Positions 1 to 9,140 of a stretch of DNA of 64,000 bases are shown here, piece by piece. Source of the DNA: Rossellomorea orangium (GTDB taxonomy: Bacteria; Bacillota; Bacilli; Bacillales; Bacillaceae_B); the NCBI RefSeq assembly GCF_019334305.1, contig NZ_JAHWGH010000018.1:134009-198008 (forward strand), written 5' to 3'. How positions within the stretch are numbered: the stretch's first letter is position 1; every line of letters starts with the position of its first letter. The translations under genes were made by a program, and so were the position numbers. Under the pieces are notes generated by a model. It did not search any database. It was not told the origin of the DNA and was given only the letters and a program-made list of their open reading frames with translations.

Positions 1-882
1 ATGCTGACTGTAATCAGGATTGGAACTATCTACTATATGAAGCAGAAGGTCAGCTTCTTTAACCTCTTCAAGGGTGGACCTGAATGCCGCGATCAAAGAG
101 GTCGGTAAATCTTGAATAAATCCTACCGTATCTGTAAGTAACGTGTGATAGCCGCAGGGCAACGTCATTTTCCTGGTCATAGGATCCAATGTAGCGAATA
201 ATTGATTTTCTTCATACGAATCTGCCATAGAAACTCTATTGAACAATGTGGACTTACCAGCGTTCGTATACCCAACGAGAGCGATTTGAAAGGCTTTATT
301 ACGTTTTCTTCGTTCCCGGTATCGTTCTCTATGATCCACAATCGTTTGTAAATGCTTCTTGATTTCATCGATTCTCCGGTGAATATGACGTCGGTCGCTT
401 TCAAGCTTCGTCTCACCCGGTCCCCTCGTTCCGATTCCTCCTCCCAATCTTGAAAGGGATGCTCCCTGACCGATTAATCTCGGAAGCAGATATTGAAGCT
501 GAGCAAGTTCTACTTGTAATTTCCCCTCTCTTGAACGGGCCCTTCCGGCGAAAATATCCAATATCAGCTGGGTGCGGTCAATTACCCTCGCACCTAACAC
601 ACTCGATAAGTTCCTTATCTGACTGGGAGATAATTCATCATTAAAAATGATGATATCCGGTTCAAGCTGTTCTTCTAAAAGGACCAGTTCTTCCACTTTT
701 CCTTTTCCTATATATGTACTCGGGTGTATCCGGTCGCGCTTTTGTGTGATGGTAGCGATAACCTTACCTTGAGCGGTTTCAGTCAGATCTTCAAGCTCTC
801 TTAAACTATATTGAAAACGCAAGTCATCTTCTTCCAGCTGACACCCACCCAGTATGACTTTTTCTATCGCTTCGTTCTTCAA
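1..882 (-). CDS. hflX: GTPase HflX, N-terminal 294 residues (cut by window edge)
   Basis: Ribosome-associated GTPase that splits or rescues stalled 70S ribosomes. The reading frame is open from a TTG at 882 to base 1 with no stop, so the C-terminus lies outside the window; family members run to about 420 residues. Visible features are the N-terminal HflX domain ([18 protein letters not shown]), the glycine-rich linker ([19 protein letters not shown]) and the G1 P-loop GYTNAGKST near residue 204, followed by the [11 protein letters not shown]3 region. The ATG-less start is supported by the GAAAGAAGGATGATC leader, a modest ribosome binding site. In B. subtilis the homologue (ynbA) also lies beside spoVK; here a TRIC channel gene on the opposite strand separates them. 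Confidence 0.93.
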   Translation of the reverse strand, partial: MKNEAIEKVILGGCQLEEDDLRFQYSLRELEDLTETAQGKVIATITQKRDRIHPSTYIGKGKVEELVLLEEQLEPDIIIFNDELSPSQIRNLSSVLGARVIDRTQLILDIFAGRARSREGKLQVELAQLQYLLPRLIGQGASLSRLGGGIGTRGPGETKLESDRRHIHRRIDEIKKHLQTIVDHRERYRERRKRNKAFQIALVGYTNAGKSTLFNRVSMADSYEENQLFATLDPMTRKMTLPCGYHTLLTDTVGFIQDLPTSLIAAFRSTLEEVKEADLLLHIVDSSNPDYSQH

Positions 883-971
883 TGATCATCCTTCTTTCTT
901 TCCTTTTCATTCTATTTCTCATCATATCAAATCCTCCCCGTAAACTCTATGTAAAAAGGAATGAAAAATGG

Positions 972-999
972 TTGCAAATAAGCACATACGTGTTAAAAT
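972..999 (+). promoter_or_regulatory. Probable sigma-A promoter of the TRIC gene
   Basis: TTGCAA (972-977) and TAAAAT (994-999) are separated by 16 bp, about 85 bp upstream of the TRIC start. This is the only good -35/-10 pair in the divergent hflX/TRIC gap. Confidence 0.5.
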
Positions 1000-1085
1000 C
1001 AGTATGTTTGATTATGACATAACACCACTTCAAGATTCTACATAGTGGCATGTAGCATATTGTAATAGGGTGAGGAGGAATGTGT

Positions 1086-1694
1086 ATGACGTGGGAAGTA
1101 CTGAGTATCATCGGTACCATTGCTTTTGCTATTTCAGGAGCTATCATCGCCATGGAAGAGGAATATGATATCCTCGGTGTTTATATATTAGGGATTGTAA
1201 CTGCCTTCGGTGGGGGAGCCATTCGGAATTTACTGATTGGTGTACCGGTATCTGCACTTTGGGAACAAGGAATGCTGTTTCAGATTGCCCTTCTTTCCAT
1301 AACAGCCGTATTCCTATTTCCTAACAATCTCTTAAAACATTGGAGAAGATGGGGAAATTTCTTTGATGCCATCGGTCTTTCCGCTTTTGCGATACAAGGG
1401 GCATTATATGCCTCTCAGATGAACCATCCCATCAGCGCGATTATCGTTGCTGCCGTGTTGACAGGGAGTGGCGGGGGAATCATCCGTGATCTTCTGGCAG
1501 GCCGTAAGCCTTTAGTTCTGAGATCTGAAATATATGCTGTGTGGGCCGTTCTTTGTGGAGCCGCAATAGGACTTGGCGTTGTTCATACTGCGTTGGAATT
1601 GTATTCCTTATTCGTCATTACGACGGCTTTGCGCGTTCTTTCCTATCTATATAAATGGAGGCTTCCGAATCGGAGTTTACGCGCCCATGTATAA
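1086..1694 (+). CDS. TRIC-type cation channel family membrane protein (YvgT/YadS-like)
   Basis: Integral membrane protein of the UPF0126/TRIC family, trimeric channels that probably pass monovalent cations. Two homologous three-helix repeats are visible: the first contains FAISGAIIAMEEE and FGGGAIRNLLIG, the second FAIQGALYASQ and GSGGGIIRDLLAGRKP. The doubled GGG(A/I)IR(N/D)LL motif is the family signature. Total length (202 residues) is usual for the family. I chose ATG 1086 over an ATG at 1080 because AGGAGG at 1073-1078 gives 7 nt spacing only for 1086. It is a single-gene unit pointing away from hflX and toward spoVK, with a shared terminator. The physiological ion is unknown. Confidence 0.9.
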   Translation: MTWEVLSIIGTIAFAISGAIIAMEEEYDILGVYILGIVTAFGGGAIRNLLIGVPVSALWEQGMLFQIALLSITAVFLFPNNLLKHWRRWGNFFDAIGLSAFAIQGALYASQMNHPISAIIVAAVLTGSGGGIIRDLLAGRKPLVLRSEIYAVWAVLCGAAIGLGVVHTALELYSLFVITTALRVLSYLYKWRLPNRSLRAHV

Positions 1695-1731
1695 AAAAAC
1701 AATGCATTCAAATTTGAATGCATTGTTTTTT
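1694..1731. terminator. Bidirectional terminator between TRIC gene and spoVK
   Basis: A perfect palindrome with A-run on the left and T-run on the right (stem ACAATGCATTCAAA / TTTGAATGCATTGT). It lies between two convergent genes and can serve both. Confidence 0.85.
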
Positions 1732-1744
1732 GATTATCATTTAT

Positions 1745-2698
1745 TTATTCTGAGGACTTCGTAAATACGAGATCGTTACTCCGAATGGTTAACAGATCAT
1801 GCCGATCAAAACAATTCTCCAGCAAGAGTCTCATCGCCTGAGCCCTAATCGATTTTTCAAGTATATTTCGAACATATCTGCCATTGGAAAATGCCACTGG
1901 AGTTAGAGTATTTTTAGCTACATTCAAATGTTCGCGAATTTTCCTTTCTGCATCATGACTCAACAAATATTGCTTCTCATCCAGCATTCTCTTACCGATT
2001 TCCATCAGCTGATCAACTGAATAGTCAGGAAAGTGAAACACAAGGGGAAATCGTGATTGAAGACCTGGATTCAATGTGAGAAAGTGCTCCATTTCTCTCG
2101 AATAACCTGCCAGAATCAAGATGAAATCATGCTGCTTATCTTCCATATGCTTCACAAGTGTATCAATTGCCTCTTTTCCAAAATCCTTCTCTCCACCTCT
2201 TCCAAGCGAATAAGCCTCATCGATGAATAGAATGCCGCCTAAAGCCTTTTTCACCAAATCCCGTGTCTTCTGTGCCGTATGACCAATATATTCACCGACA
2301 AGGTCAGCCCTCTCTGCCTCGATCAAATGCCCTTTCGAAAGAACATTCATTTTCAAGAAGAGTTTCCCTATAATTCTTGCCACAGTTGTTTTACCTGTAC
2401 CCGGATTACCTTTGAACATCATATGGAGAGCCTGTTTTCCAGCTTTCAGGCCCATAGCTTCCCGTTTTTTATTTACATATATCCATGCATATATCTCTTT
2501 CACCATTTTCTTCATGTCTTCCATCCCAACAAGAGAGCCAAGTTCTTCTTCGATTTCTTTCAATGCCATGTGCTCTTGAGGGAGGGATTGAGGGACTGAT
2601 TCCAGCGTTTCTCTTATTGAACTCCTTTTTTGAGAATTAAGTACAATGCTGATTTGACCGTTATTTTTCATTCTCATAGGTTGATCCAAACATTTCAC
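1745..2698 (-). CDS. spoVK: Stage V sporulation protein K, AAA ATPase
   Basis: CbxX/CfqX-type AAA+ ATPase made in the mother cell during sporulation; mutants in B. subtilis fail in spore maturation. Residues 97-105 carry the Walker A loop GNPGTGKTT and residues 156-165 the Walker B stretch ILFIDEAYSL, followed by an arginine-finger region (NPGLQSRFP). Length 317 residues matches the family (about 320). The frame begins at GTG 2698 next to a GGTGAGG ribosome binding site; an in-frame ATG seven codons in is possible but has a poorer site. The order hfq-spoVK-hflX is like B. subtilis. Identity is clear over the ATPase domain; only the start is uncertain. Confidence 0.93.
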   Translation of the reverse strand: MKCLDQPMRMKNNGQISIVLNSQKRSSIRETLESVPQSLPQEHMALKEIEEELGSLVGMEDMKKMVKEIYAWIYVNKKREAMGLKAGKQALHMMFKGNPGTGKTTVARIIGKLFLKMNVLSKGHLIEAERADLVGEYIGHTAQKTRDLVKKALGGILFIDEAYSLGRGGEKDFGKEAIDTLVKHMEDKQHDFILILAGYSREMEHFLTLNPGLQSRFPLVFHFPDYSVDQLMEIGKRMLDEKQYLLSHDAERKIREHLNVAKNTLTPVAFSNGRYVRNILEKSIRAQAMRLLLENCFDRHDLLTIRSNDLVFTKSSE

Positions 2699-3030
2699 CT
2701 CACCATTCTGAAAACCATATCCGCATATAGACTATAAGGGAAGGATACGATTGCTATTCTACGTTGATTTTTTTCGACAAATAAAAAGAATCCTGTCTAT
2801 TCCTGCGCTTTCCCGAGAAATAAATAGAATTACGTTGCGAATAAATGGTTTGTGCTGTACCTTTCGTTTATCAATTAACCTGTGTGATTTATTTCCAATC
2901 ACCCGATCTTCAGATTTCAAGGTTCATTCTTTATTCATGGTAGCAATAAAAACGCCTCTCTTATCATCCTATTCACTTATAGAGCATTTCATTAATTATT
3001 CTTGCGCTTATCACAATCTCCATAATATAA
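2699..3030. other. Intergenic region upstream of spoVK
   Basis: About 330 bp, AT-rich, without a credible gene. It should hold the spoVK promoter (sigma-E/sigma-K in B. subtilis), but I could not find a CATANNNT element at a convincing distance. Confidence 0.4.
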
Positions 3031-3054
3031 AAAGCTGCCACAAGTGGCAGCTTT
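3031..3054 (-). terminator. hfq terminator
   Basis: Stem AAAGCTGCCAC / GTGGCAGCTTT followed, on the minus strand, by a short T-run, directly after the hfq stop. Confidence 0.85.
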
Positions 3055-3064
3055 AGCATAAATC

Positions 3065-3301
3065 TTAATTCGTTTGTTCTTCAAAATTTATTTGAACATT
3101 TCGCTGTGGTGCGAATGTTGAGATGGCATGTTTGTATACCAGTTGCTGTTTACCTTCCGTTTCAAATAGGACGGTAAAATTATCAAACCCTTTTACTTGC
3201 CCACGGATCTGGAAGCCGTTTAAAAGGAATACCGTTACGAGTGAACTGTCTTTTCGCAATTGATTCAGGAATTGATCTTGGATATTAATGGATTGTTTCA
3301 T
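3065..3301 (-). CDS. hfq: RNA chaperone Hfq
   Basis: Sm-like protein forming a hexameric ring that binds A- and U-rich RNA. The 78-residue product has the Sm1 motif ([16 protein letters not shown]), the conserved GFDNFTVL segment and the Sm2 YKHAISTF motif. It starts at an ATG preceded by AGAGGAGGACT. It follows miaA by 22 bp in the same direction, the usual Bacillus miaA-hfq arrangement, and ends at its own hairpin terminator, so the two are probably co-transcribed. Length and composition are ordinary for the Bacillus protein, with a short acidic C-terminal tail. Confidence 0.97.
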   Translation of the reverse strand: MKQSINIQDQFLNQLRKDSSLVTVFLLNGFQIRGQVKGFDNFTVLFETEGKQQLVYKHAISTFAPQRNVQINFEEQTN

Positions 3302-3323
3302 GGTTAGTCCTCCTCTTCTATCT

Positions 3324-4289
3324 CTACATTAACTTATTCGACTTTAATTGAAGCTTTCCTGCAATAAATTCTGAAATGTCTTCAATAATTTTGGCATGCT
3401 TACTTTCTTCTGACATATCAAACCAGGCTACTTCCATTTTATTTCTGAACCAGGTGAGTTGACGCTTAGCGTACCTCCTGGAGTTTTGCTTAAGATTTTC
3501 AATTGCCTGAACCAGGCTAATGGTACCATCAAAGTAATCATAAAGCTCTTTATAACCAATTGCCTGGACTGACTGAACATCCTTCACGCCTTCATCGAAT
3601 AGTCCTTTCACTTCATCCAGGAGACCCTGATTCATCATAAGGTCTACTCGATAGTTTATTCTCTTATATAACAGTTCCCTATCCATGGTTAAACCAATCA
3701 ACGCTACATCGTACTGCAGCTCATGTGTTTGGTTTTCCTGAAACTCACTCATAGTTTTACCGGTACAATGAAAAATCTCCAGAGCACGGATGACACGTCG
3801 TGTATTATTTGGATGAATATTACCAGCCGACGAAGGATCTACCTCGGTAAGCTTATGATGAAGCCATTCGGATCCATGTTTTTCAAGCTCTGCTTCTAAT
3901 TCTGTCCGATACTTTTCATCCCCTGGTGTTTCTGTAAATTGATAATCATATAGGACCGATTGTATGTAAAGCCCCGTTCCTCCAACAATCAAAGGGACTT
4001 TCCCCCGTGAATGAATCTCGGATATCTTCTTCCTTACAAGTTGCTGAAACTCGGCCACAGAAAATGATTCTTCAGGGTTTTTAATATCGATCAAGTGATG
4101 GGGCACGCCTTCCATCTCGTCATTGGTGATTTTTGCGGTCCCTATGTCCATTTTTCTATATATTTGCATGGAATCACCACTTATGATTTCTCCACCAAAC
4201 CTTTTAGCAAGCTCAATACTCGTCTTGGTTTTCCCTACTGCAGTGGGGCCTATAAGGACAATCACTTTCTCTTTTACCAAATTTGTCAT
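3324..4289 (-). CDS. miaA: tRNA dimethylallyltransferase
   Basis: Adds a dimethylallyl group from DMAPP to N6 of A37 in tRNAs reading UNN codons; MiaB, encoded at 35.9-37.5 kb of this window, later methylthiolates the same base. The P-loop [11 protein letters not shown] is near residues 14-24, followed by the [21 protein letters not shown] substrate segment. The swivel region [10 protein letters not shown] and the C-terminal [14 protein letters not shown]-binding stretch are present. Length 321 is normal. The start ATG has only a weak ribosome binding site. It is the first gene of the miaA-hfq unit. Confidence 0.96.
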   Translation of the reverse strand: MTNLVKEKVIVLIGPTAVGKTKTSIELAKRFGGEIISGDSMQIYRKMDIGTAKITNDEMEGVPHHLIDIKNPEESFSVAEFQQLVRKKISEIHSRGKVPLIVGGTGLYIQSVLYDYQFTETPGDEKYRTELEAELEKHGSEWLHHKLTEVDPSSAGNIHPNNTRRVIRALEIFHCTGKTMSEFQENQTHELQYDVALIGLTMDRELLYKRINYRVDLMMNQGLLDEVKGLFDEGVKDVQSVQAIGYKELYDYFDGTISLVQAIENLKQNSRRYAKRQLTWFRNKMEVAWFDMSEESKHAKIIEDISEFIAGKLQLKSNKLM

Positions 4290-4456
4290 GTATTCACTGC
4301 TTTCTATGTAAATATCTCTTTACATATTATCGTACCATAATAATAGAGGGGATGAAATCACATCTTGTCAGTATGTCCGTTTCCATGCGTTTTATTCCAA
4401 CTATCATGTCTTCTATGAAGAGAATGTACCCTTTTTTGTCTTTACTAAAACGTCAT

Positions 4457-4778
4457 AAAGAGGCTGGGATATAACTAAATCGATACATTCTAATGACGAA
4501 CAATGAGATCACGTGTTACACCACTGCCCGATTTCGTGCAAGACTCCGCTTTCCTCGGGCGGAAGGCTAGCCTCCTCACAGCTTTCGCTCCTCGAGGGGT
4601 CTCACCTATTCCGCTTTTCCCGCAGGAGTCTACATCTTGCACTCCAATCAACAGCTAGAACCTGCTTAATGCATGGATTAAGCTTTAGCACTTAAAAATT
4701 AAAATACTAATAATTTAGAGTTTTGTTAAATCGATGTTCGAATTTTTCCTATCTGAAACCTTTTTGTCCCAGCCTCTA
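4457..4778. repeat. Dispersed repeat copy 1, inverted-end ~320-bp element
   Basis: The ends form an inverted pair: AAAGAGGCTGGGA at 4457-4469 and TCCCAGCCTCT at 4767-4777. Between them lies a GC-richer core (about 4535-4665) with its own imperfect palindrome bounded by TGCAAGACTCCGC and GAGTCT...TTGCACTCC. A second copy at 45887-46202 shares ends and core with scattered differences. There is no transposase or long reading frame. The right end lies 4 bp from the stop codon of the penicillin acylase gene, so on the minus strand it probably works as that gene's transcription terminator. Confidence 0.85.
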
Positions 4779-4781
4779 TGT

Positions 4782-7166
4782 TTATTCCGGCTTCATGATC
4801 AAATGATCACCTCCGGACTTTTCAAGGGAGGTCTTATGATATTCTCCCTTTACCCAAGCGTCAATTTGATTTTGGTACCACTCACTTTTGTAGTGACCTG
4901 CCTGTCCTGGACCTACAATATGATATCCATTGTCCATATCCGCAGTATCAATCACAAATCTCCAGGAAGCACCGTGATTGACAATTCCTTCGTCATTATA
5001 ACTTGCGGCCTCGACTGTCACCCTGCTTCCTCCCACAGGGATAGGCTCTTTAGCGTTCAAGAACTTTTTAAGGATAGGAGAGGCACTTGATAATGGATGT
5101 TCGAAATACACTTTATGATACATCCCCCATTCCCATTCATCCATCGAAGTTCCATATGCATCTTCAAGCTCACTCAGAGCCTTTGTGAGTGACGCAGCCA
5201 CAAATGATTCGTATCCGCCTCGATCCTCAAACCATTTTGACTCTTTCCCAGCGTGTGCTTTACGAATGAGTTCATCGACAACACTTTGGCGTCCTTCAAA
5301 CAGTTTCATCATTTCTTTCGGTACCTCTTTTTGAAAGAGCCCAGTTGAGATTTCATTCATCCATTGATGAAAGATCAAGGGAGCTGCTGAATCTTTATCG
5401 TCTAGATAATTCCATGAGTTTAAAATCTCAAGAGCATCTGATTGTTCAGCGGTCATCGTAATTTTTTCTAAATCTCCAGTCAGCATAGGAACAAATTCCC
5501 TGGCGTGTAAATTCTTTTGATCCATTTGCAGGTTTTCCATATCTTTAAGAGTCAGTTTATTTTTATCTTTCAAGTATTCTGAGATTCTCATATAGCGATA
5601 TGGTTGTGCCCAATGATGACTAATATGGTATGGATAATCATCTGTCACAACCTTATTATTCGCTGTCGCTAAAAATCCTGCTTCAGGGTTGATCACTTTC
5701 GGAAGTTCATCAAATGGTATAAAGCCCTGCCACTCATAATCAGGGTCCCAGCCTGGAACGGGAAGTAGTCCATCCCCTTTCTTCCTGATTGGAATTTTCC
5801 CATTTGCTTTGTATGCGATCGTGCCATCCTTAGAAGCAAATACAAAATTTTGTGTGGGAACATGAAAGTCCTTCAAAGCCTCTTCGAATTCAGCCCAATT
5901 GTTTGCTCTATTGATATTGATGATAGCAGAGAGTTCAAGACTTGGATCCAATGCTGTCCATCGCATTGCCATGACCTGCCCTGACTCCTGTTGATGGGCA
6001 AACTCCGAAATCACAGGCCCATGCCTCGTTATGGTTACTGTATAGGGTATGGTCTCACTATCCTTTACTTTAATCGGTTCTTGTACAATAGTCGCCTTTT
6101 CCCACTTTCCATCATACAAAAACAGATCTGGATCCTCTTCATTCCGTTTCTCTATATACAAGTCCTGAACGTCCGGCCCCGTGTTCGTGACACCCCATGC
6201 TATTTGTTCATTGTGACCGAGGATGATCCCTGGAATACCTGCGAAAATCACCCCACTCACATTCACATCCGGGGATTCCAGGTGCATCTGATACCATATG
6301 GAAGGAGTACCTAATGAAAGATGAGGATCATCAGCAAGTAACGGCTTGCCATTCTCTGTCTTTTCTCCACTTACCACCCAATTATTGCTTCCGTTAAACT
6401 CAGGGGGGATAACCGCTGCTGCAAAGGATTTCTCCAAATCTACCTGACTCTCACCTATATCTGATAGAATGGTAGGCGCTCCGTCAGGATAGGAAGGAAA
6501 TAAATCATACGCCTTCTCCTTCGGAAGATTTTCGAGTGCCCAATATCTGAAAGCCTGCCCCTGCCAATGACCTCCTAAATCAAAAGCCATGTATTTACCA
6601 ATCGTCAGTGAATCGATGGGAGTCCATTCTTCAGGCTTATACCCCAAGAGAGTAAATTCGACAGGGAGCCTGCCCTTGTCTGCGGCTTCTTCCATATAGG
6701 CATTGACTCCATCGGCATACCATTCAAGAAGCTGTTTTGCTTCATCGGGATATGCGGTAAAGGAAACTTCCGCTGCCCTTCTCAAGCCAAATGTCCGGAA
6801 GAATTTGTCCCGGTCCACAGCCTTCTCACCTACGACCTCACTTAATCTTCCCGAAGCCTGCCGCCTGCTTAGATCCATTTGGAATAAGCGATCCTGAGCC
6901 TGAACATATCCTTGAGCCATATAGAGGTCTTTATCATTTTGAGCATGAATATGCGGTACACCGTCTTTATCCCTTACTACTTCCACAACATCTGATAAAC
7001 CGCTCAACGATATGGTACCTGATGTAACTGGAAGGGACCTGTCGATATAATAGTTTACAAAGATTAATAGTCCAAGCAGGAGAAATAAAATACTTCCTGC
7101 AGTCCACAATGTAATGGTAAGACGCTTATTCTTTTTCTGTTTCTGAAGCTCAATGCCTCCATTCAT
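4782..7166 (-). CDS. Penicillin acylase family protein (Ntn hydrolase)
   Basis: Membrane-anchored or exported member of the penicillin amidase/acyl-homoserine-lactone acylase family, which cleaves amide bonds of acylated substrates after self-processing into alpha and beta chains. A single hydrophobic segment lies at about residues 15-37. The probable autocatalytic Ser opens the beta chain in NGSNNWVVSG (about residue 260), followed by LADDPHLSLGTPSIWY and the oxyanion region GHNEQIAWGVTNTGPD. Length 794 is normal. ATG 7166 follows a GGGGGAAA ribosome binding site. The gene stands alone between miaA and a methyltransferase gene and ends against the dispersed repeat. The natural substrate cannot be told from sequence; penicillin, quorum signals and phenylacetyl amides are all possible. 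Confidence 0.92.
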   Translation of the reverse strand: MNGGIELQKQKKNKRLTITLWTAGSILFLLLGLLIFVNYYIDRSLPVTSGTISLSGLSDVVEVVRDKDGVPHIHAQNDKDLYMAQGYVQAQDRLFQMDLSRRQASGRLSEVVGEKAVDRDKFFRTFGLRRAAEVSFTAYPDEAKQLLEWYADGVNAYMEEAADKGRLPVEFTLLGYKPEEWTPIDSLTIGKYMAFDLGGHWQGQAFRYWALENLPKEKAYDLFPSYPDGAPTILSDIGESQVDLEKSFAAAVIPPEFNGSNNWVVSGEKTENGKPLLADDPHLSLGTPSIWYQMHLESPDVNVSGVIFAGIPGIILGHNEQIAWGVTNTGPDVQDLYIEKRNEEDPDLFLYDGKWEKATIVQEPIKVKDSETIPYTVTITRHGPVISEFAHQQESGQVMAMRWTALDPSLELSAIININRANNWAEFEEALKDFHVPTQNFVFASKDGTIAYKANGKIPIRKKGDGLLPVPGWDPDYEWQGFIPFDELPKVINPEAGFLATANNKVVTDDYPYHISHHWAQPYRYMRISEYLKDKNKLTLKDMENLQMDQKNLHAREFVPMLTGDLEKITMTAEQSDALEILNSWNYLDDKDSAAPLIFHQWMNEISTGLFQKEVPKEMMKLFEGRQSVVDELIRKAHAGKESKWFEDRGGYESFVAASLTKALSELEDAYGTSMDEWEWGMYHKVYFEHPLSSASPILKKFLNAKEPIPVGGSRVTVEAASYNDEGIVNHGASWRFVIDTADMDNGYHIVGPGQAGHYKSEWYQNQIDAWVKGEYHKTSLEKSGGDHLIMKPE

Positions 7167-7387
7167 TTCATTTCCCCCTAAATTATATATAGAATTTTCT
7201 GAATAATAATCATAACTCTATTATTAGCTCTTCAGGAGGGGAATTCCTTCTCCCAAGCAGGAGAATTTTATCATGAACGATTTACTTTCAAAGCTATTCA
7301 CCCCAGATGGGAACAGGCCGTTTCAATTTAGGTTTCATCCCATTGACATTTACGGGCAATGATCCGCCTACCGTGAATAACATAAAA

Positions 7388-7413
7388 AGCCTTTGATTGA
7401 ATTAATCAAAAGC
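7388..7413 (-). terminator. Terminator of the methyltransferase gene
   Basis: Stem AGCTTTTGATT / AATCAAAGGCT (minus strand, one mismatch) followed by a T-run, 11 bp after the stop codon. Confidence 0.8.
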
Positions 7414-7423
7414 TCTTCAACCC

Positions 7424-8461
7424 TTACCTTGCTTTCGCAATGATACCGTTATGAACCTTAATATAACCGTGCTGTAAAATATCTGCCCCATTTTCATATA
7501 AGTAAAGCCCCATTTGTTCAACGGTCATCAATTCCCTGTAAGTGTGGTTCATCACATCCGCCATCACTTCGTAATACACTTTCGATTTAAATTGTGCTCT
7601 TGGTGTTGTCAGGACCATATAACCATTCGGCTTCAGGAATTTACGATGCCACTCAACTACTTCAGATTTAAATTCATCCGGAAAATGTTCTAATAGTCCC
7701 ACGCTCAAAACAATGTCAAACTCTCTTCCAAAGGCCAAGTCCCTGATGTCCGCAACGATGTATGTCGTATTGAAGTCTCTTTTATAATACGTCTTTAACC
7801 CGCCGGTTGAAGGATTTGGCCCGAGGAAAGGGTAGCTTTCCGGAAATTCGCCGAAGCGCGTAGCACGACAAAATGGATCATAATCAACCATAACGATTTC
7901 ACTACCAGGATATAGGGCTGAAAGCTGCATTGCTTCATATCCTTCCGCGGCTCCCAAAAATAGTATTTTCGGCTTAACGACATCCAGTCCACTGAACAAC
8001 GCTCTCTTCCCTCGGGGGTCCCATACCCCGTCCTGGACTCGATGTACATAATTCCATAAATGAAGCCTCAAGTGATCCCCAAACGCTTCTGTGGATTTTT
8101 TCACATCCAGCTTCAATGCGTTCCTCACTAAGCGGATTCTACTCTCTTTCAATTCAGCAGGCACGTCCTTTACAAACCATTCGTGGAAAGAACGATTAAA
8201 CATTTCCCATGACGTATGGACTGGTAATGATTTCTGATTCTCCTCTTCCCAGTTCTTTTTTTCTTTGGCAAACGTCGTTACCTCATAAGGCTTCCCAACG
8301 TCTTTCCAAGTTAAGGTGGACCAATCTCTGACACCCTTCAATGTTACGAATTTATTATATTCCTTCTCAGAAAATTTCCTCTTATCCACTCGATGAGATG
8401 CTTCAAGATAGGTTTCTTCACAAAAAGATTCATTGTTTAATGATGTTTCAACCTTTATCAA
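7424..8461 (-). CDS. Class I SAM-dependent methyltransferase
   Basis: A 345-residue protein with a C-terminal Rossmann-type methyltransferase domain. Motif I is ILFLGAAEGYEAMQLSALYPG, the acidic motif II residue is in EIVMVDYDPF, and motif IV is FDIVLSVGLLEHFPD, followed by LKPNGYMVLTTP. The N-terminal ~170 residues have no feature I recognise. The frame starts at TTG 8461 behind a GGGGGAAGG ribosome binding site. It is a single-gene unit with its own terminator, divergent from the DUF4385 gene. The substrate is unknown; the fold assignment is firm, anything further is not. Confidence 0.87.
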   Translation of the reverse strand: MIKVETSLNNESFCEETYLEASHRVDKRKFSEKEYNKFVTLKGVRDWSTLTWKDVGKPYEVTTFAKEKKNWEEENQKSLPVHTSWEMFNRSFHEWFVKDVPAELKESRIRLVRNALKLDVKKSTEAFGDHLRLHLWNYVHRVQDGVWDPRGKRALFSGLDVVKPKILFLGAAEGYEAMQLSALYPGSEIVMVDYDPFCRATRFGEFPESYPFLGPNPSTGGLKTYYKRDFNTTYIVADIRDLAFGREFDIVLSVGLLEHFPDEFKSEVVEWHRKFLKPNGYMVLTTPRAQFKSKVYYEVMADVMNHTYRELMTVEQMGLYLYENGADILQHGYIKVHNGIIAKAR

Positions 8462-8644
8462 TCGAACCTTCCCCCTTCTTAGAAAACGCTTACATTTCTC
8501 CTTAATTACATTAAAGAAAAAGTGTCAAAACCCTTCTTTTTTTCTAAAAGTATTTAGTTACCATAATGTTATTATCGTTAATCAGTTTTGAACTCGTTTA
8601 TAATGATATGAGAATTGGGTAGAAGGGATTTAGGAGGTGGACGC

Positions 8645-9091
8645 ATGTCCTTCGATTACGAATTAGATTTTGATTCCATTGACTTTCGAAAAAATCCAGA
8701 AAAATACCGTGTCGGTCGTGGAGAACAAGGCGTTTTACTCGTAGAGCCATACAAAAGCGAGATCCTCCCCGAGTGGCGCTTCAAAACACCGGATCATGCT
8801 AAAGAATCTTCAAATACCATCTATAACATGTTTCTTCAATACAAAGAGGACAATGACTTCGTAGGAATGGATATGGCAAGAAAATTCCTTCAGATGGGCT
8901 ACACGAGGGCAAGAAGATACGCCAATTATCCAGGGGGCAAGAAGTATAATGATGATGGAGGTATCAACGATCGAAAAATAGATGAACAGAAAGCCGAATC
9001 TGCCGCCATATTTGAATCCACATGGAAGCTTGCGAGGGAGGATAAAGACTATTTAAAGCGTAAGAAAGAACACCAACGTAAATATGGATGA
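8645..9091 (+). CDS. DUF4385 family protein
   Basis: A 148-residue soluble, charged protein matching the DUF4385 family as I remember it. Conserved-looking features are LDFRKNPE-like NTERM (FDSIDFRKNPEKYRVGRGEQ), VEPYKSEILPEWRF, and YTRARRYANYPGGKKY, with a Lys/Arg-rich end. No signal peptide, membrane segment or catalytic motif is visible. ATG 8645 follows AGGAGG (8632-8637) with 7 nt spacing; an upstream in-frame TTG at 8615 has no binding site. A TATAAT at 8599-8604 could be its -10, but no matching -35 is present. Function is unknown. Confidence 0.85.
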   Translation: MSFDYELDFDSIDFRKNPEKYRVGRGEQGVLLVEPYKSEILPEWRFKTPDHAKESSNTIYNMFLQYKEDNDFVGMDMARKFLQMGYTRARRYANYPGGKKYNDDGGINDRKIDEQKAESAAIFESTWKLAREDKDYLKRKKEHQRKYG

Positions 9092-9100
9092 TGACTAAAT

Positions 9101-9129
9101 GGGGATGAACCGCTTATCGGTCCATCCCC
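9101..9129. terminator. Hairpin between DUF4385 gene and mutL
   Basis: Stem GGGGATG-AACCG / CGGTC-CATCCCC between convergent genes. No strong T-run on either strand, so terminator activity is likely but not certain. Confidence 0.6.
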
Positions 9130-9140
9130 TGCTGCATTCC

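Noticed and set aside
4457-4778. Insertion sequence
   Set aside because: The inverted ends suggested an IS, but the element is ~320 bp and has no transposase; called a MITE-like dispersed repeat instead.
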